From Aved-18 sp964606665 (GTDB lineage: Bacteria; Cyanobacteriota; Vampirovibrionia; Obscuribacterales; Obscuribacteraceae): a stretch of 64,000 nucleotides of DNA. The notes under the pieces are model-generated. The model worked only from the letters and a program-made list of their open reading frames with translations. It did no database searches and was not told where the DNA came from. The translations under genes and the position numbers were made by a program. Below are positions 26,214 to 34,603 of this stretch, one piece after another (position 1 is the first letter of the stretch; each line of letters starts with the position of its first letter). The stretch is taken from assembly GCA_964606665.1 (NCBI GenBank), contig CAZSHS010000014.1, forward strand, positions 20,211 to 84,210, written 5' to 3'.

Positions 26214-27007
26214 TAAGATGCTCCCATGCCTAAAACTGAATCAAAAATGTGATGATTCTGCCAGAGTTTCACAAAAACGTGGTCTGTCATGTTGAATTTT
26301 ACGGGGCTTACAGAAACTTTTTTCTGCGAAACGGCAACCACATCTGAGTTTGGATTTTCATGATTGTCGATTGCATGACCGGTAAGCCAGTAATAGTCTT
26401 GTCCGTAGGGGTCACGACGGTGCTCGAAGCTGTCATTGTAAAAGCGATTTCCAAGCTCTGTAACTGCAATGCCACGCAGTTCTTTAAGCGGAACATTAGG
26501 AAAGTTGACGTTAATCAGTGTCTTTAAGTCGAGGGGCACATCTGCCGTTCCTACCCGCTTTACTATTTCACTCATCACAACGCATGCAGCCTCGTGATTA
26601 GGCGGATTCGCGTCACGATCCATGCTAACAGCAATAGATGTAACACCTAGAAAAACACCTTCCATAGCCGCGGCAACTGTCCCTGAGTAGAGCACTTCAG
26701 TTCCCAGGTTGTAACCTCTGTTTATTCCAGATATAACCAAATCCGGCTTGTGGCCCATTAGAACACTTACTGCAAGCTTGACACCATCTGAGGGAGTCCC
26801 GTTTGTGGACCAGGCCTTTTTGATGCCGCCTTCAATCTTGACTTCTTGCACGCGTAAAGGTTTGTACAAAGTAAGCGAATGCCCAGCAGCACTGCGCTCC
26901 CTGTCTGGGGCCACTACATATACTTCGTGGTTGGTTGCCAAAGACTGGGCCAGTGCTTGGATTCCAGGGGAGTGAATGCCATCGTCGTTGGCTACTAAAA
27001 TTCGCAA
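26213..27007 (-). CDS. surE: 5'/3'-nucleotidase SurE
   Basis: Survival protein E, a metal-dependent nucleoside monophosphatase. The N-terminus RILVANDDGIHSPGIQAL holds the metal ligands Asp8 and Asp9, PDRERSAAGHSLTL the third, and LVISGINRGYNLG the Asn ligand near residue 96; GTVAAAMEG is also conserved. The 264-residue length fits. Start is TTG at 27007: AAGGCAGG lies 5-12 bases before it, and the nearby ATG is out of frame. It is divergent from the Clp N-domain gene, with a 125-bp spacer. Confidence 0.95.
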   Translation of the reverse strand: MRILVANDDGIHSPGIQALAQSLATNHEVYVVAPDRERSAAGHSLTLYKPLRVQEVKIEGGIKKAWSTNGTPSDGVKLAVSVLMGHKPDLVISGINRGYNLGTEVLYSGTVAAAMEGVFLGVTSIAVSMDRDANPPNHEAACVVMSEIVKRVGTADVPLDLKTLINVNFPNVPLKELRGIAVTELGNRFYNDSFEHRRDPYGQDYYWLTGHAIDNHENPNSDVVAVSQKKVSVSPVKFNMTDHVFVKLWQNHHIFDSVLGMGAS

Positions 27008-27132
27008 AAATACCTGCCTTGCATACCGTCAAAAATAAGTGTAATTGTTTTTGGAATTGTACACATGCTATAAAAATTTGAACAATAGCCACCTAGTTCA
27101 ATAAGGTATCTGGAGACCTGCGCCTCTAATTT

Positions 27133-28251
27133 ATGATTGATTCTGTTTTTGAAAGAGCCGGTGAATCGCTACTGAATTTGATCCAAAGTTCGATGGCGGA
27201 ATGCTTAAACCTTGGACACAGCTATGTCTGCACAGAACACATTTTGCTTGCTTTGACTGACGACAAAGATAGTCTAGTAGCCAAAATTTTAGCCACGCTC
27301 AAAATAGAAGAAGGTCCCACGCGCCAGGAAATTGAGCGGCGCTTCAAAGGCGAAACAGAGTCTGAATTGCTCTACTCCGACCGCATGGACTTGATTGAAA
27401 GTGGTCATGACAAACGCGAAGAAGGCTCACTTGGATTCTCAGACCTGGCAGTCCAAGCGCTTGTGCGAGCTTTTGACTATTCACTTTTCTTTGGTCAGCC
27501 AGACATAGAGCCAGTTCATTTGCTGCTTGGCTTAATTGATCTAACAGATTCTACATCGACCAAAATTTTAGAAGACATGGGCGCTAATTTGTTTTACTTG
27601 CAAAGACAAACTTTGCACCACATGGCACAAGAATTGTCTTTGGTGCATGGACTGCCCGGCTTCAAAGAAACCACCATTGGCGGAATACGCGAGTTAATCG
27701 ACAGATTTTACGGCGCTGTCTGCACTTTAAACGCACTTTCGGCAAGAAGCGAAGTACAGACGAATTTGCCTGTACGTCAAGCAATTGTGCACAAAGTCTG
27801 TGTCGCATATTTTGCCGAGTTTCTCTACACTCAAGTTACATTTAGACGTTACTTAGTTGAGGAGTCAATCGAGCTTTTGGCTCAGCGCACAGGACCGCTT
27901 GAACAAGAAATAATTGCATCAATTATTACCACCTCTGCTCAAAATGTCAGAAGCGGCGCGCGCTCGGCCTTTGAATACATGATAAGCAACGAATATAGAT
28001 TATTCGAGCAAATGATGGACGAAGCCGAGTACGACGAGATTGGCAATATCATCGAAGATTTGTGGTGGACTCAAGGCGAAGAAATAGCGTTGTATCAGCT
28101 CTTTGCCGAAGCACTAGACGACAGACGTCGCGATCAAATGTTTGAGATGCAAAAGCGTCGCATGGAAATTGCCACCAAGCTTACAAAATTAAAGAAGAAA
28201 CTCATGAACACTGTGCGCTCATGTTTCGAGAAGCGCTCAATTGCTCGCTGA
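27133..28251 (+). CDS. Stand-alone Clp N-terminal-domain protein without AAA+ module
   Basis: The 372-residue product begins with a double Clp-N repeat: first copy about 1-70 (AECLNLGHSYVCTEHILLAL), second about 85-160 (DLAVQALVRAFDYSLFFGQP then PVHLLLGLIDL). This domain recruits substrates and adaptors in ClpA/ClpC/ClpB. Here no Walker motif follows; residues 170-372 are a helical region rich in charged residues with no recognised domain. It could compete with or deliver substrates to a Clp ATPase, or act independently. ATG 27133 has weak Shine-Dalgarno; TTGTTT and TATAAA with 18 bases between them lie upstream. The neighbour surE is divergent. Confidence 0.82.
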   Translation: MIDSVFERAGESLLNLIQSSMAECLNLGHSYVCTEHILLALTDDKDSLVAKILATLKIEEGPTRQEIERRFKGETESELLYSDRMDLIESGHDKREEGSLGFSDLAVQALVRAFDYSLFFGQPDIEPVHLLLGLIDLTDSTSTKILEDMGANLFYLQRQTLHHMAQELSLVHGLPGFKETTIGGIRELIDRFYGAVCTLNALSARSEVQTNLPVRQAIVHKVCVAYFAEFLYTQVTFRRYLVEESIELLAQRTGPLEQEIIASIITTSAQNVRSGARSAFEYMISNEYRLFEQMMDEAEYDEIGNIIEDLWWTQGEEIALYQLFAEALDDRRRDQMFEMQKRRMEIATKLTKLKKKLMNTVRSCFEKRSIAR

Positions 28252-28260
28252 AATAGTTGA

Positions 28261-28722
28261 TTAAACGTCAGCGATTAATACAAAAGGACATTTCAAGCAA
28301 AACGCCTTAGGGAAAAATATTTCTCTATCGTCCAAGTCAAATCCAGTTTGAATACTGCACTGGGCAATGTTTCCACAATCTGGACATTCAAGTTCGTTTG
28401 CACCATTAAAAATGGCAGTGACCATCTCTTCCACCACTTCCTTGCGTCTGCCTGCGCTTTGAGGAAGATTTGGCTTATGTTCAACTTCTTGCAAAATCTT
28501 GGGCTCGACTCCAAGCGCTTTGGCAAGTACTTGTCTGTCTGTGGCTGAAAGCCATGTTTCAAGCCCCGATTCGAGATCTTCAATGCGCTGGACCGTGAAT
28601 CGAATCGCCTGACTCAATTCTTCTCGTGAGATTTCACGATATGCACGAATCTGCTGCAGTCGTCCGGCTAATGTGTTACCAAGCGACAGGCTCTTGGGAA
28701 TTGGTCCAAAAATGTTTCTCAT
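28261..28722 (-). CDS. XRE-type helix-turn-helix protein with C-terminal zinc ribbon
   Basis: ATG 28722 is preferred over longer in-frame starts because it sits 8 bases after a TATACT box and avoids overlap with nurA. The 153-residue protein has a Cro/CI-type HTH (about 20-75, LQQIRAYREISREELSQAIR, then VQRIEDLESGLETWLS) and a C-terminal part with two CxxC pairs (ECPDC, FCLKC), likely a zinc ribbon. Probably a DNA-binding regulator; it may control its own divergent promoter and nurA. It converges on the Clp-N gene. Confidence 0.85.
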   Translation of the reverse strand: MRNIFGPIPKSLSLGNTLAGRLQQIRAYREISREELSQAIRFTVQRIEDLESGLETWLSATDRQVLAKALGVEPKILQEVEHKPNLPQSAGRRKEVVEEMVTAIFNGANELECPDCGNIAQCSIQTGFDLDDREIFFPKAFCLKCPFVLIADV

Positions 28723-28730
28723 GGCAGAGT

Positions 28731-28759
28731 AGTATACCCCAAAACGCATAGCGTATACT
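28731..28759. promoter_or_regulatory. Symmetric divergent promoter of the HTH gene and nurA
   Basis: Two TATACT -10 boxes face outward: minus strand 28736-28731 and plus strand 28754-28759. Each lies exactly 8 bases from its ATG (28722 and 28768), so both mRNAs would have leaders of only one to three bases. The boxes lie in two GTATAC palindromes 21 bp apart, two helical turns. No TTGACA-like -35 exists for either. Confidence 0.5.
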
Positions 28760-28767
28760 GAAGTCCT

Positions 28768-29958
28768 ATGCTGGACTTGAACAAAGTGATTAAGCAAATT
28801 CAAGCACTCGAGAATCGTGGTGATAACGACGGCTCGGGAGCAGATCTCTTGTCGCTTGCTTTGAGCAAGTTTGAAGAAGCAATTGGCGATGTAGCAAAAT
28901 TCGAAGAAAAACTTGATGGAAGCGAAGGCACCACCTGGTGGCCACTGGCAAAACCGATTGAACAGTTTGGCACCATATGCAGTATTAATACCAAACCACC
29001 GGCCAAATCACTTGTGGTTGGAGTTGACGGCTCGCAAATTATGCCAAGCCACCACGAAATTTATTCTTGCTTTCTGCTAAACATAGGTGTTTCAGCCATC
29101 ACTTACGGCGTCAAAAAAGCGCCGACACTTCTGAGCAAACCATTTCTTTTTCATAGACCCGAAGACTTATACCCGCTTGTAGACAGACGCCGCATGCACA
29201 TCGACGAGTTGTATGTTTCGCTTGAGCGCTACTTATTGGAATTCGAAGAAGTTGCTCAAACGGCTATTACTCTTAGAGAAAAAGATATGGCTACACTTGC
29301 CCTTTTTGATGGTGCCTTGATTCCCTGGTCTCTTGAAAAAATGCCACCGACTTATGTGGACCAGTTTATAGAAAGAGCTAAAAACATTTATGCTCTTCTG
29401 CGCCAAAATAAAGTCCCAGTAATGGGATATATAAGTCATAGCAGAAGCTCTGAAGTGGTTAACATGCTTCGCGTCTATAACTGCCCTTATGAGCTTAGCC
29501 ATTGTCGCAATTATTGTTCTGAATTAAATGAAGAAGACTTTCCTTGCTCGACTATTTGGCCACTGACAGACAGACATTTATTTAAGAACAGTTTGCCTGC
29601 CAATTCGCGCGGACCAATTTTTCAATCAAGCGCCAAAATGAGTCAGCTCTTCGATGCCGATAATCGAATTTGTTTCTCTTATCTAAATGTGGCAAGCGAA
29701 GTAGTGCGACTGGAATTTCCGCGCTGGCTTTTAAGTGATAAAGCTTTGCTAGAACAAGCCTTTGTTTTAACTTTGAATCAGACCTCTAAAGGCATGGGCT
29801 ATCCAATTGTTTTGACCGAAGCGCATCATCTTGCAGTTATTAAAAATCAGGAGCGTAAACAATTTTTCGACCTGGTCGCAAAGCAATTATTGACTCTTGG
29901 GGTTAAGCGCATCGCTCAAAGCCCCAAAGAGCAGAAAAAACAGACCAGTTTCGTGTAG
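28768..29958 (+). CDS. nurA: NurA-domain nuclease
   Basis: NurA is a 5'-3' nuclease that works with the HerA ATPase in double-strand break processing; cyanobacteria carry a related protein. The 396-residue product has the family's metal-site motifs: VVGVDGSQIMPS near 85-96, ALFDGALIPW near 172-181, PVMGYISHSRSSEVVNMLR near 214-232, and the C-terminal PIVLTEAHHLAVI. No herA gene is in the window. The call is good at domain level. Start ATG is 8 bases after a TATACT box. A residue-level check of the active site would confirm activity. Confidence 0.85.
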   Translation: MLDLNKVIKQIQALENRGDNDGSGADLLSLALSKFEEAIGDVAKFEEKLDGSEGTTWWPLAKPIEQFGTICSINTKPPAKSLVVGVDGSQIMPSHHEIYSCFLLNIGVSAITYGVKKAPTLLSKPFLFHRPEDLYPLVDRRRMHIDELYVSLERYLLEFEEVAQTAITLREKDMATLALFDGALIPWSLEKMPPTYVDQFIERAKNIYALLRQNKVPVMGYISHSRSSEVVNMLRVYNCPYELSHCRNYCSELNEEDFPCSTIWPLTDRHLFKNSLPANSRGPIFQSSAKMSQLFDADNRICFSYLNVASEVVRLEFPRWLLSDKALLEQAFVLTLNQTSKGMGYPIVLTEAHHLAVIKNQERKQFFDLVAKQLLTLGVKRIAQSPKEQKKQTSFV

Positions 29959-30076
29959 CTGGACTGCAAAAACTCACAACTACGTATTGCCTTTTTTTCG
30001 CCTAGAGAATAGTTGACTTAATCAAGTAATTCTCAAAGCTCGAAAGCATGAGTCGGTGGCGATTTTACATATTAAA

Positions 30077-30099
30077 TTTAGTTGCCTAAAGCAACTAAA
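30077..30099. other. Hairpin in the nurA downstream spacer
   Basis: TTTAGTTGC (30077-30085) and GCAACTAAA (30091-30099) form a 9-bp stem with a 5-base loop in the 254-bp spacer 29959-30212. No T-run follows on either strand, so a terminator is doubtful. The rest of the spacer shows nothing recognisable. Confidence 0.4.
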
Positions 30100-30212
30100 A
30101 AAGTAGAGCAAAAATGACATTTTCGAATTGTGATTCGTAAAATCCCCATTCCCTTCATGACAACCTCGAGGCAATAATGAAGACACCCCCACGTTTCTAG
30201 GAAAAGTCACCC

Positions 30213-30902
30213 ATGTTGACCAAATTTACCAACTTATTTCAGGCCAAAAACAGCGCCAGTGCCCAGGGGCATGCATCCAATACCAAGGAAATGGCTGCCA
30301 TTCTGGAAGACAACCTGGAAGTCATTCAAGAAACCAAGTCAAAACTGGTAGAGGCGAGATTCGCCAAAGGCACAATTATTGACCGCCAGCGTCAAAAACG
30401 ATCCACTCAAGAATGGCTCAAAGGCGGCTCGCTTAAAGAGAGCAAACCAGCTATGGACCAAGAAGAAATCAGAGTGCGACTGAGCAACTCGGGCAACTAT
30501 GAAATTCACGACCCCATGCCCGACATGGACGAAGCCTTTCTTGCTTTCAGTAAAGACGCCGACCCCTTTTTCGACAACGACAGAAGCCTAGAAATGCGTG
30601 CATCTGGCTCATCCGGCTCAAACGACTTCTCCTCCTGGATTTCGGGCAATCAGCTCGAAGGCGACTATGAAATGGACAGAGCCAAAGTGCTCGACCATTA
30701 CTTAGATTCAAACGGTCTTTCCAGCAAAACAATCAATTTTGAAGTGCAAAGCGAGGCGTGCGAATCAGATGAGACCCAAGCTGTAGATCATTCTGTAGCT
30801 TCTTGTAACAAACGCTATTTGAACGATTTAATTGACACTCTAGAGCAACGTGTAAGCGATAATCAGACCCGTACAGCCTATTGGACTGATTCTCATATAT
30901 AG
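30213..30902 (+). CDS. Unknown acidic soluble protein
   Basis: A 229-residue product without signal peptide or membrane helix. The first 90 residues are mixed-charge and probably helical (MAAILEDNLEVIQETKSKL); the middle (90-190) is Asp/Ser/Gly-rich and looks disordered; the end (CNKRYLNDLIDTLEQRVSDN) is again helical. No family is recognised. AGGA lies 10 bases before the ATG. It precedes mqnE by 62 bases, a spacer holding a strong hairpin. Codon use is like the neighbours. Possibly lineage-specific. Confidence 0.7.
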   Translation: MLTKFTNLFQAKNSASAQGHASNTKEMAAILEDNLEVIQETKSKLVEARFAKGTIIDRQRQKRSTQEWLKGGSLKESKPAMDQEEIRVRLSNSGNYEIHDPMPDMDEAFLAFSKDADPFFDNDRSLEMRASGSSGSNDFSSWISGNQLEGDYEMDRAKVLDHYLDSNGLSSKTINFEVQSEACESDETQAVDHSVASCNKRYLNDLIDTLEQRVSDNQTRTAYWTDSHI

Positions 30903-30915
30903 GGACATGTTAAAA

Positions 30916-30959
30916 TGTTGGCTGTTCGTCGCCCTGCATCAAGGGCAAGGGAGCCAACA
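30916..30959 (+). promoter_or_regulatory. Hairpin enclosing the mqnE ribosome-binding site
   Basis: TGTTGGCT (30916-30923) pairs with AGCCAACA (30952-30959), and within it GCCCT (30931-30935) pairs with AGGGC (30942-30946). The probable Shine-Dalgarno AAGGGAG (30947-30953) lies between and partly inside the right-hand arms, so folding could block translation of mqnE, whose ATG is at 30965. Confidence 0.55.
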
Positions 30960-30964
30960 ATTCC

Positions 30965-32122
30965 ATGTCTATTAGCGATATTGTCGAAAAAGTTAAATCC
31001 GGTGAAAGATTGTCGAGCGAAGATGCTATTCGCCTTTATAAGCACGACGACTTAGCTGAAATCGGCGCTTTGGCAAACAGTGTGCGCGAAGCGAGAGCTG
31101 GTGCCGGTCAAGAAAAATATGTTTATTACATTCACAACATGCATCTGAACCCGACCAATTTTTGTGTCGAGACATGTAGATTCTGTTCTTACGCCAATCC
31201 CGAAAACAATAGTTATACATGGACCGTTGATCAAGTATTGGACAATGCCCGGTATGGTGTCAGTCTTGGTATCAGCGAAATCCATATGGTAGGCGGATTG
31301 AATCCAGCCTGCGACCTCAATTTTTACGAAGAAGTAATTCGCGCTTTCAAAAAAGAATTTCCTCACGTTCATGTCAAAGCAATGACCGCGGTCGAAATTG
31401 AATATCTTGCAAATCTGGAAGGCATCTCCTATGAAGATTGCCTCAAGCGCTTGATCGATGCCGGGCTTGGCTCAATGCCTGGTGGTGGTGCTGAAATTTT
31501 TGATGAGAGCGTGCGCGAAAACATGCACGTCAAAAAAACACCTGCTGCAACATGGCTTGGAATTCACGGAATTGCTCACAAACTCGGATTGAAATCGACA
31601 GCCACTATGCTTACTGGCATTGGTGAAAAAATCGAACACAAAGTAGACCACATCAATCAACTGCGCAAGCAACAAGATAAGACCGGTGGCTTCATGTGCT
31701 TCATTCCTCTTAAATGCTATTACGAAGGCACCACAATCAAACCAGGTGAAATTCACGAACCCGATTACAACGATCTGCTTCGCGACATCGCCATCTCGCG
31801 TTTGTTCTTAGATAACTTCCCTCATATCAAAGCCTACTGGATTCAATTAGGTGAAGAGTTGGCTCAAACAGCGCTTTCATTTGGTGCTGACGATATGGAC
31901 GGAACCATTTTAGAGGAGAAAATCACTCACGCAGCCGGTGCCAAAACGCCTTTGCAATTGGCTAAAGAAAAAATGGAAAGTCACATTCTGCGATCTGGTT
32001 TTGTACCAGTAGAGCGTGACACCGTATACAATATCAAGCGCGTAATTGAAGAAACACCAGCCGAATCGAAAAGTCTGAACGAACGTATCAAGGCACTGCA
32101 ACTAACTGCAGCTCGCGTCTGA
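30965..32122 (+). CDS. mqnE: Aminodeoxyfutalosine synthase
   Basis: Radical-SAM enzyme that makes aminofutalosine in the alternative menaquinone pathway. The 385-residue protein has the cluster motif C67-x3-C71-x2-C74 (NFCVETCRFCSY), then LGSMPGGGAEIF, LDNFPHIKAYWIQLGEELAQ, FGADDMDGT and EEKITHAAGA, all signatures that separate MqnE from MqnC. This implies menaquinone synthesis by the futalosine route, unlike the phylloquinone route of photosynthetic cyanobacteria. Other mqn genes are not in the window. Translation may be controlled by the hairpin before it. The next gene begins 11 bases downstream. Confidence 0.96.
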   Translation: MSISDIVEKVKSGERLSSEDAIRLYKHDDLAEIGALANSVREARAGAGQEKYVYYIHNMHLNPTNFCVETCRFCSYANPENNSYTWTVDQVLDNARYGVSLGISEIHMVGGLNPACDLNFYEEVIRAFKKEFPHVHVKAMTAVEIEYLANLEGISYEDCLKRLIDAGLGSMPGGGAEIFDESVRENMHVKKTPAATWLGIHGIAHKLGLKSTATMLTGIGEKIEHKVDHINQLRKQQDKTGGFMCFIPLKCYYEGTTIKPGEIHEPDYNDLLRDIAISRLFLDNFPHIKAYWIQLGEELAQTALSFGADDMDGTILEEKITHAAGAKTPLQLAKEKMESHILRSGFVPVERDTVYNIKRVIEETPAESKSLNERIKALQLTAARV

Positions 32123-32133
32123 TCTTTTAAACT

Positions 32134-33096
32134 ATGGTGTTTACTCATAGCAAAAAACTTTGCCTTCAGCTATTGCTCCTTGCAATTCTCTGCATGCCGA
32201 ATGCATTTTGCCAGCCGCAACCAGCTCCTCCGATTAACAATGCGGTACATCAAACGCTCCAGACAGACCCAGGCTTTCCTGGATCCCGGGCCCCGGGGCC
32301 CGGGATCCAGGAAGTTTATAATTCGCCCCCTTCACCTAGTGCAGAAACACAGGCGCCACTGGTCTGGCAAGTGCAGCAAGACCCGCAAGGCATCTACACC
32401 ATACTTAAAGGCAGTCAATTCAGAATCCGCCTGGACCAGGACTTAAACAGCGGAACCGCAAGTCAAGGACAAGCAATTTCTTGTAGTCTGGTTGATGAAA
32501 TGAAGGCAGGAAACGAACTTTTAGCAACTCCTGGTCAGCCGGTTTTGGGAATTATAAGTTCAGTAGCTCAAAGCCGAAAGACTATAAAGTCTTACAAACC
32601 AGGCAAAAATTTTCTTGATGCTCAAGGTCGCATAGGTTTTAGCTTCAGTGGCATAGTCGACTCTAAAGGTTCGCTTATCAAAATAGACGCGATTCCTTCT
32701 GAGAAGTCGCGCATCGAACAAGTGAAGAAGACCAAAGCTCAGCTTATAGCTAACAAAAATGGTGAATACATTGTCAAATACGCTGTTGGTAAATATGCAG
32801 CGCTGGATCTTGCAATAGGTACAGCAGGGCTTGTAACGGGTCCAGTTGGTATCGTCACAAGTGCTTTGGTTTCAGGTGCAGTTGGAAGTGTAAACAAGAA
32901 CTTTGCAGCCGGCAGACCCGTAGAAGACGATGAACAATATACAAAAAAGCAAGGCTTTATGATGGGCGTCGGTCGTGGTCTTCCTGGAGGTTTTTTGATT
33001 CAAGGCGTGACCACAAGCGGAAAAGAACTTGAGTTATTTCAAGGAGACATATTCACCGTAAGTTTACGCGAAGATCTCGAAATCAGACAAAAGTAA
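32134..33096 (+). CDS. Secreted protein of unknown function interrupted by a GC palindrome
   Basis: The 320-residue product starts with a signal peptide (LCLQLLLLAILCMPNAFC, about 9-26; the last Cys could be a lipid anchor). A Pro-rich stretch follows, encoded in part by the perfect 38-bp palindrome at 32276-32313 (FPGSRAPGPGIQE). The globular part has IYTILKGSQFRIRLDQDLNSG, a pattern of strands with Gly-rich turns, and a hydrophobic Gly/Val-rich segment (LAIGTAGLVTGPVGIVTSAL, about 229-248) that may insert in a membrane. No known family is recognised with confidence. It may be cotranscribed with mqnE. An assembly gap 350 bases downstream of its end calls for some caution about the region. 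Confidence 0.75.
   Translation: MVFTHSKKLCLQLLLLAILCMPNAFCQPQPAPPINNAVHQTLQTDPGFPGSRAPGPGIQEVYNSPPSPSAETQAPLVWQVQQDPQGIYTILKGSQFRIRLDQDLNSGTASQGQAISCSLVDEMKAGNELLATPGQPVLGIISSVAQSRKTIKSYKPGKNFLDAQGRIGFSFSGIVDSKGSLIKIDAIPSEKSRIEQVKKTKAQLIANKNGEYIVKYAVGKYAALDLAIGTAGLVTGPVGIVTSALVSGAVGSVNKNFAAGRPVEDDEQYTKKQGFMMGVGRGLPGGFLIQGVTTSGKELELFQGDIFTVSLREDLEIRQK
32276..32313. repeat. Perfect 38-bp GC-rich palindrome
   Basis: Arms of 19 bases (TTCCTGGATCCCGGGCCCC and its exact reverse complement) meet with no spacer at 32294/32295. It reads in frame through a Pro/Gly-rich linker. It contains paired GGATCC, CCCGGG and GGGCCC sites, far more GC-rich than its surroundings. Confidence 0.95.
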
Positions 33097-33105
33097 TGCT
33101 TATTT

Positions 33106-33279
33106 CTACTGAGGTAAGTCAGGTTTCGTCTCTTCTGGTGGCATTCCTTCCACCACAGACTCTGGTGGCGTATTTGGTGCATACTTGTTGAAATCACCAA
33201 TAATTGTTTTAGCTGGACAAAATTTGACCAGCGGACAGCCCACACAGTGGACCGCAAGCGCGATAGGGCATAATGTCAA
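33106..33279 (-). CDS. Small cysteine-rich protein
   Basis: A 57-residue product starting at TTG 33279 and ending TAG at 33106. GGAG lies 7 bases before the start, an ideal spacing. Four cysteines cluster near the N-terminus (LCPIALAVHCVGCPLVKFC), which could bind iron-sulfur, zinc or form disulfides; the C-terminal half is Pro/Glu-rich and probably disordered. The first hydrophobic stretch is short, so it is unclear whether this is a signal sequence. No family is recognised. It lies between two convergent and divergent larger genes; no other coding sequence fits the stretch 33097-33354. Confidence 0.55.
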   Translation of the reverse strand: MTLCPIALAVHCVGCPLVKFCPAKTIIGDFNKYAPNTPPESVVEGMPPEETKPDLPQ

Positions 33280-33358
33280 AGGCTTACTCCGGTGCGGGTA
33301 ATTCCATCATAGCACGCATGAAAGATCACAAAGGTCAAAATAGGCGTACAATAGGTGA

Positions 33359-34596
33359 ATGCATTTGAATCTAACTCGTATAATCCTGCCTGTATTACTT
33401 CTGGTATCAGTCTCTGTCTCTTCGGGTCCGAACTGCCTCGCCATTNNNNNNNNNNTACAGCAAACACAAGTTCGATCGAACTTTTACCCAAAAACAAAAT
33501 AAAGTCGGTCCCCAGAAAAGTCGAAATTTATCAGTATGACGAGAGTCAAATAGGCAACAGAAAGCCGCTGCTTTTAGTACACGGTTTGCTTGGTGAATAC
33601 CACCCTATGTTTCGCTGGAAAGAACTTGCCGAATATCTTACCGAGAAACCTGATTTTCAAAAGAGATACAAAATCTATTTGACCAGGTTCAACACGAGCT
33701 TGTCACTTGCAGAAATTACCGATGAGTTTAGATCTTCACTGCGTACTCACTTTCCATCAGGAAATTTGACAATTGTCGCCATAAGTCTTGCAGGCACAGT
33801 TGTTCGAAACTCAATGAAAGTTCCATCTGTCAATAAGTTAGTTTCGCGAGTCATTACACTTGGCTCTTTCTTTCGTGGCTCGCCATTGTTTTGCGCAGAC
33901 TGGATGCGGCAAACGATGAAAAAGAGATATCCTTCGCCTCTGAGCAAAATCGACCATTTACTTGGTTATAGCATTTACTTTGCTCGTCACAAAAATCTGC
34001 AACGCGATTTTGCATGGGATAACTCCGACGGGCAAATGCCACCACAAAAAAAATCGCGCAAAGAAAAAGCACCACTCGTTACTGTAACCGATCAAGAACA
34101 AATAGAAATTGATCATAAGTTCTTTGTATATGCCGGTTACTTGCATAATCAATATGCTCCGCGCGAACATGGCGTCATACGCAAATTCATTACCACTCCC
34201 TATTCGTTCTTCAAAACAACACTGCCGATGCACCTTGACAGAGAACATCCGGCACTGCGCTTTTTAAACGATCTCATTGCCAAGTCTGTTCCTAAGATCT
34301 CTCCTGGCGATGATATTATTTATCCGCTCAATGATGGTATCAGTCCAATCGCAAGTAGCTTGCTTCTCACAAACGAGTTTGCAGCACGACCAGACATAAA
34401 CAAGATGAATGATCTTAGCCTTATCAAACTCAACACAAACGCTGGTAAAGCTCGTCTTTTAGATAACATAGATCATCTTACATTTATCGAACGAAAAAGA
34501 CCAATTGGATCTTCAGACAAAATCAAAGATGTTCTTTCTTCTAATGAAGAACCACGTGCGATGTTTGAGTGGATTTCAAAAGACTTGATGGAATGA
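33359..34596 (+). CDS. Secreted alpha/beta-hydrolase (lipase-like), broken by an assembly gap
   Basis: Two parts are separated by ten Ns at 33446-33455. Before the gap, ATG 33359 opens a signal peptide (LTRIILPVLLLVSVSVSSG). After the gap, in another frame, about 375 residues follow: the oxyanion region LLLVHGLLGEYHP, a nucleophile elbow AISLAGTV in which both flanking glycines of GxSxG are replaced by Ala, a probable catalytic Asp in NDGISPIASS, and a His in NIDHLTFIE. This fits a lipase or esterase. The frame change is explained if the true gap is not a multiple of ten-compatible length. A GTG at 33355 reads through but gives an implausible N-terminus. Substrate unknown. Confidence 0.75.
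33446..33455. other. Assembly gap (10 N)
   Basis: Ten undetermined bases mark a contig join or unresolved stretch. The true length is unknown and the coding frames on each side do not match across exactly ten bases. Confidence 0.99.
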
Positions 34597-34603
34597 TTCG
34601 ATT

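Noticed and set aside
28723..28803. Longer N-terminus of the HTH protein from 28803
   Set aside because: It would overlap the divergent nurA start and its promoter; ATG 28722 has a matching -10 box.
30077..30099. Factor-independent terminator after nurA
   Set aside because: The stem is AT-rich with no T-run on either strand.
33355..33445. GTG 33355 as the start of the hydrolase
   Set aside because: It reads through the Ns in frame only if the gap is exactly 10 bases and gives a non-signal, Ser/Asn/Cys-rich N-terminus, while ATG 33359 gives a clear signal peptide.
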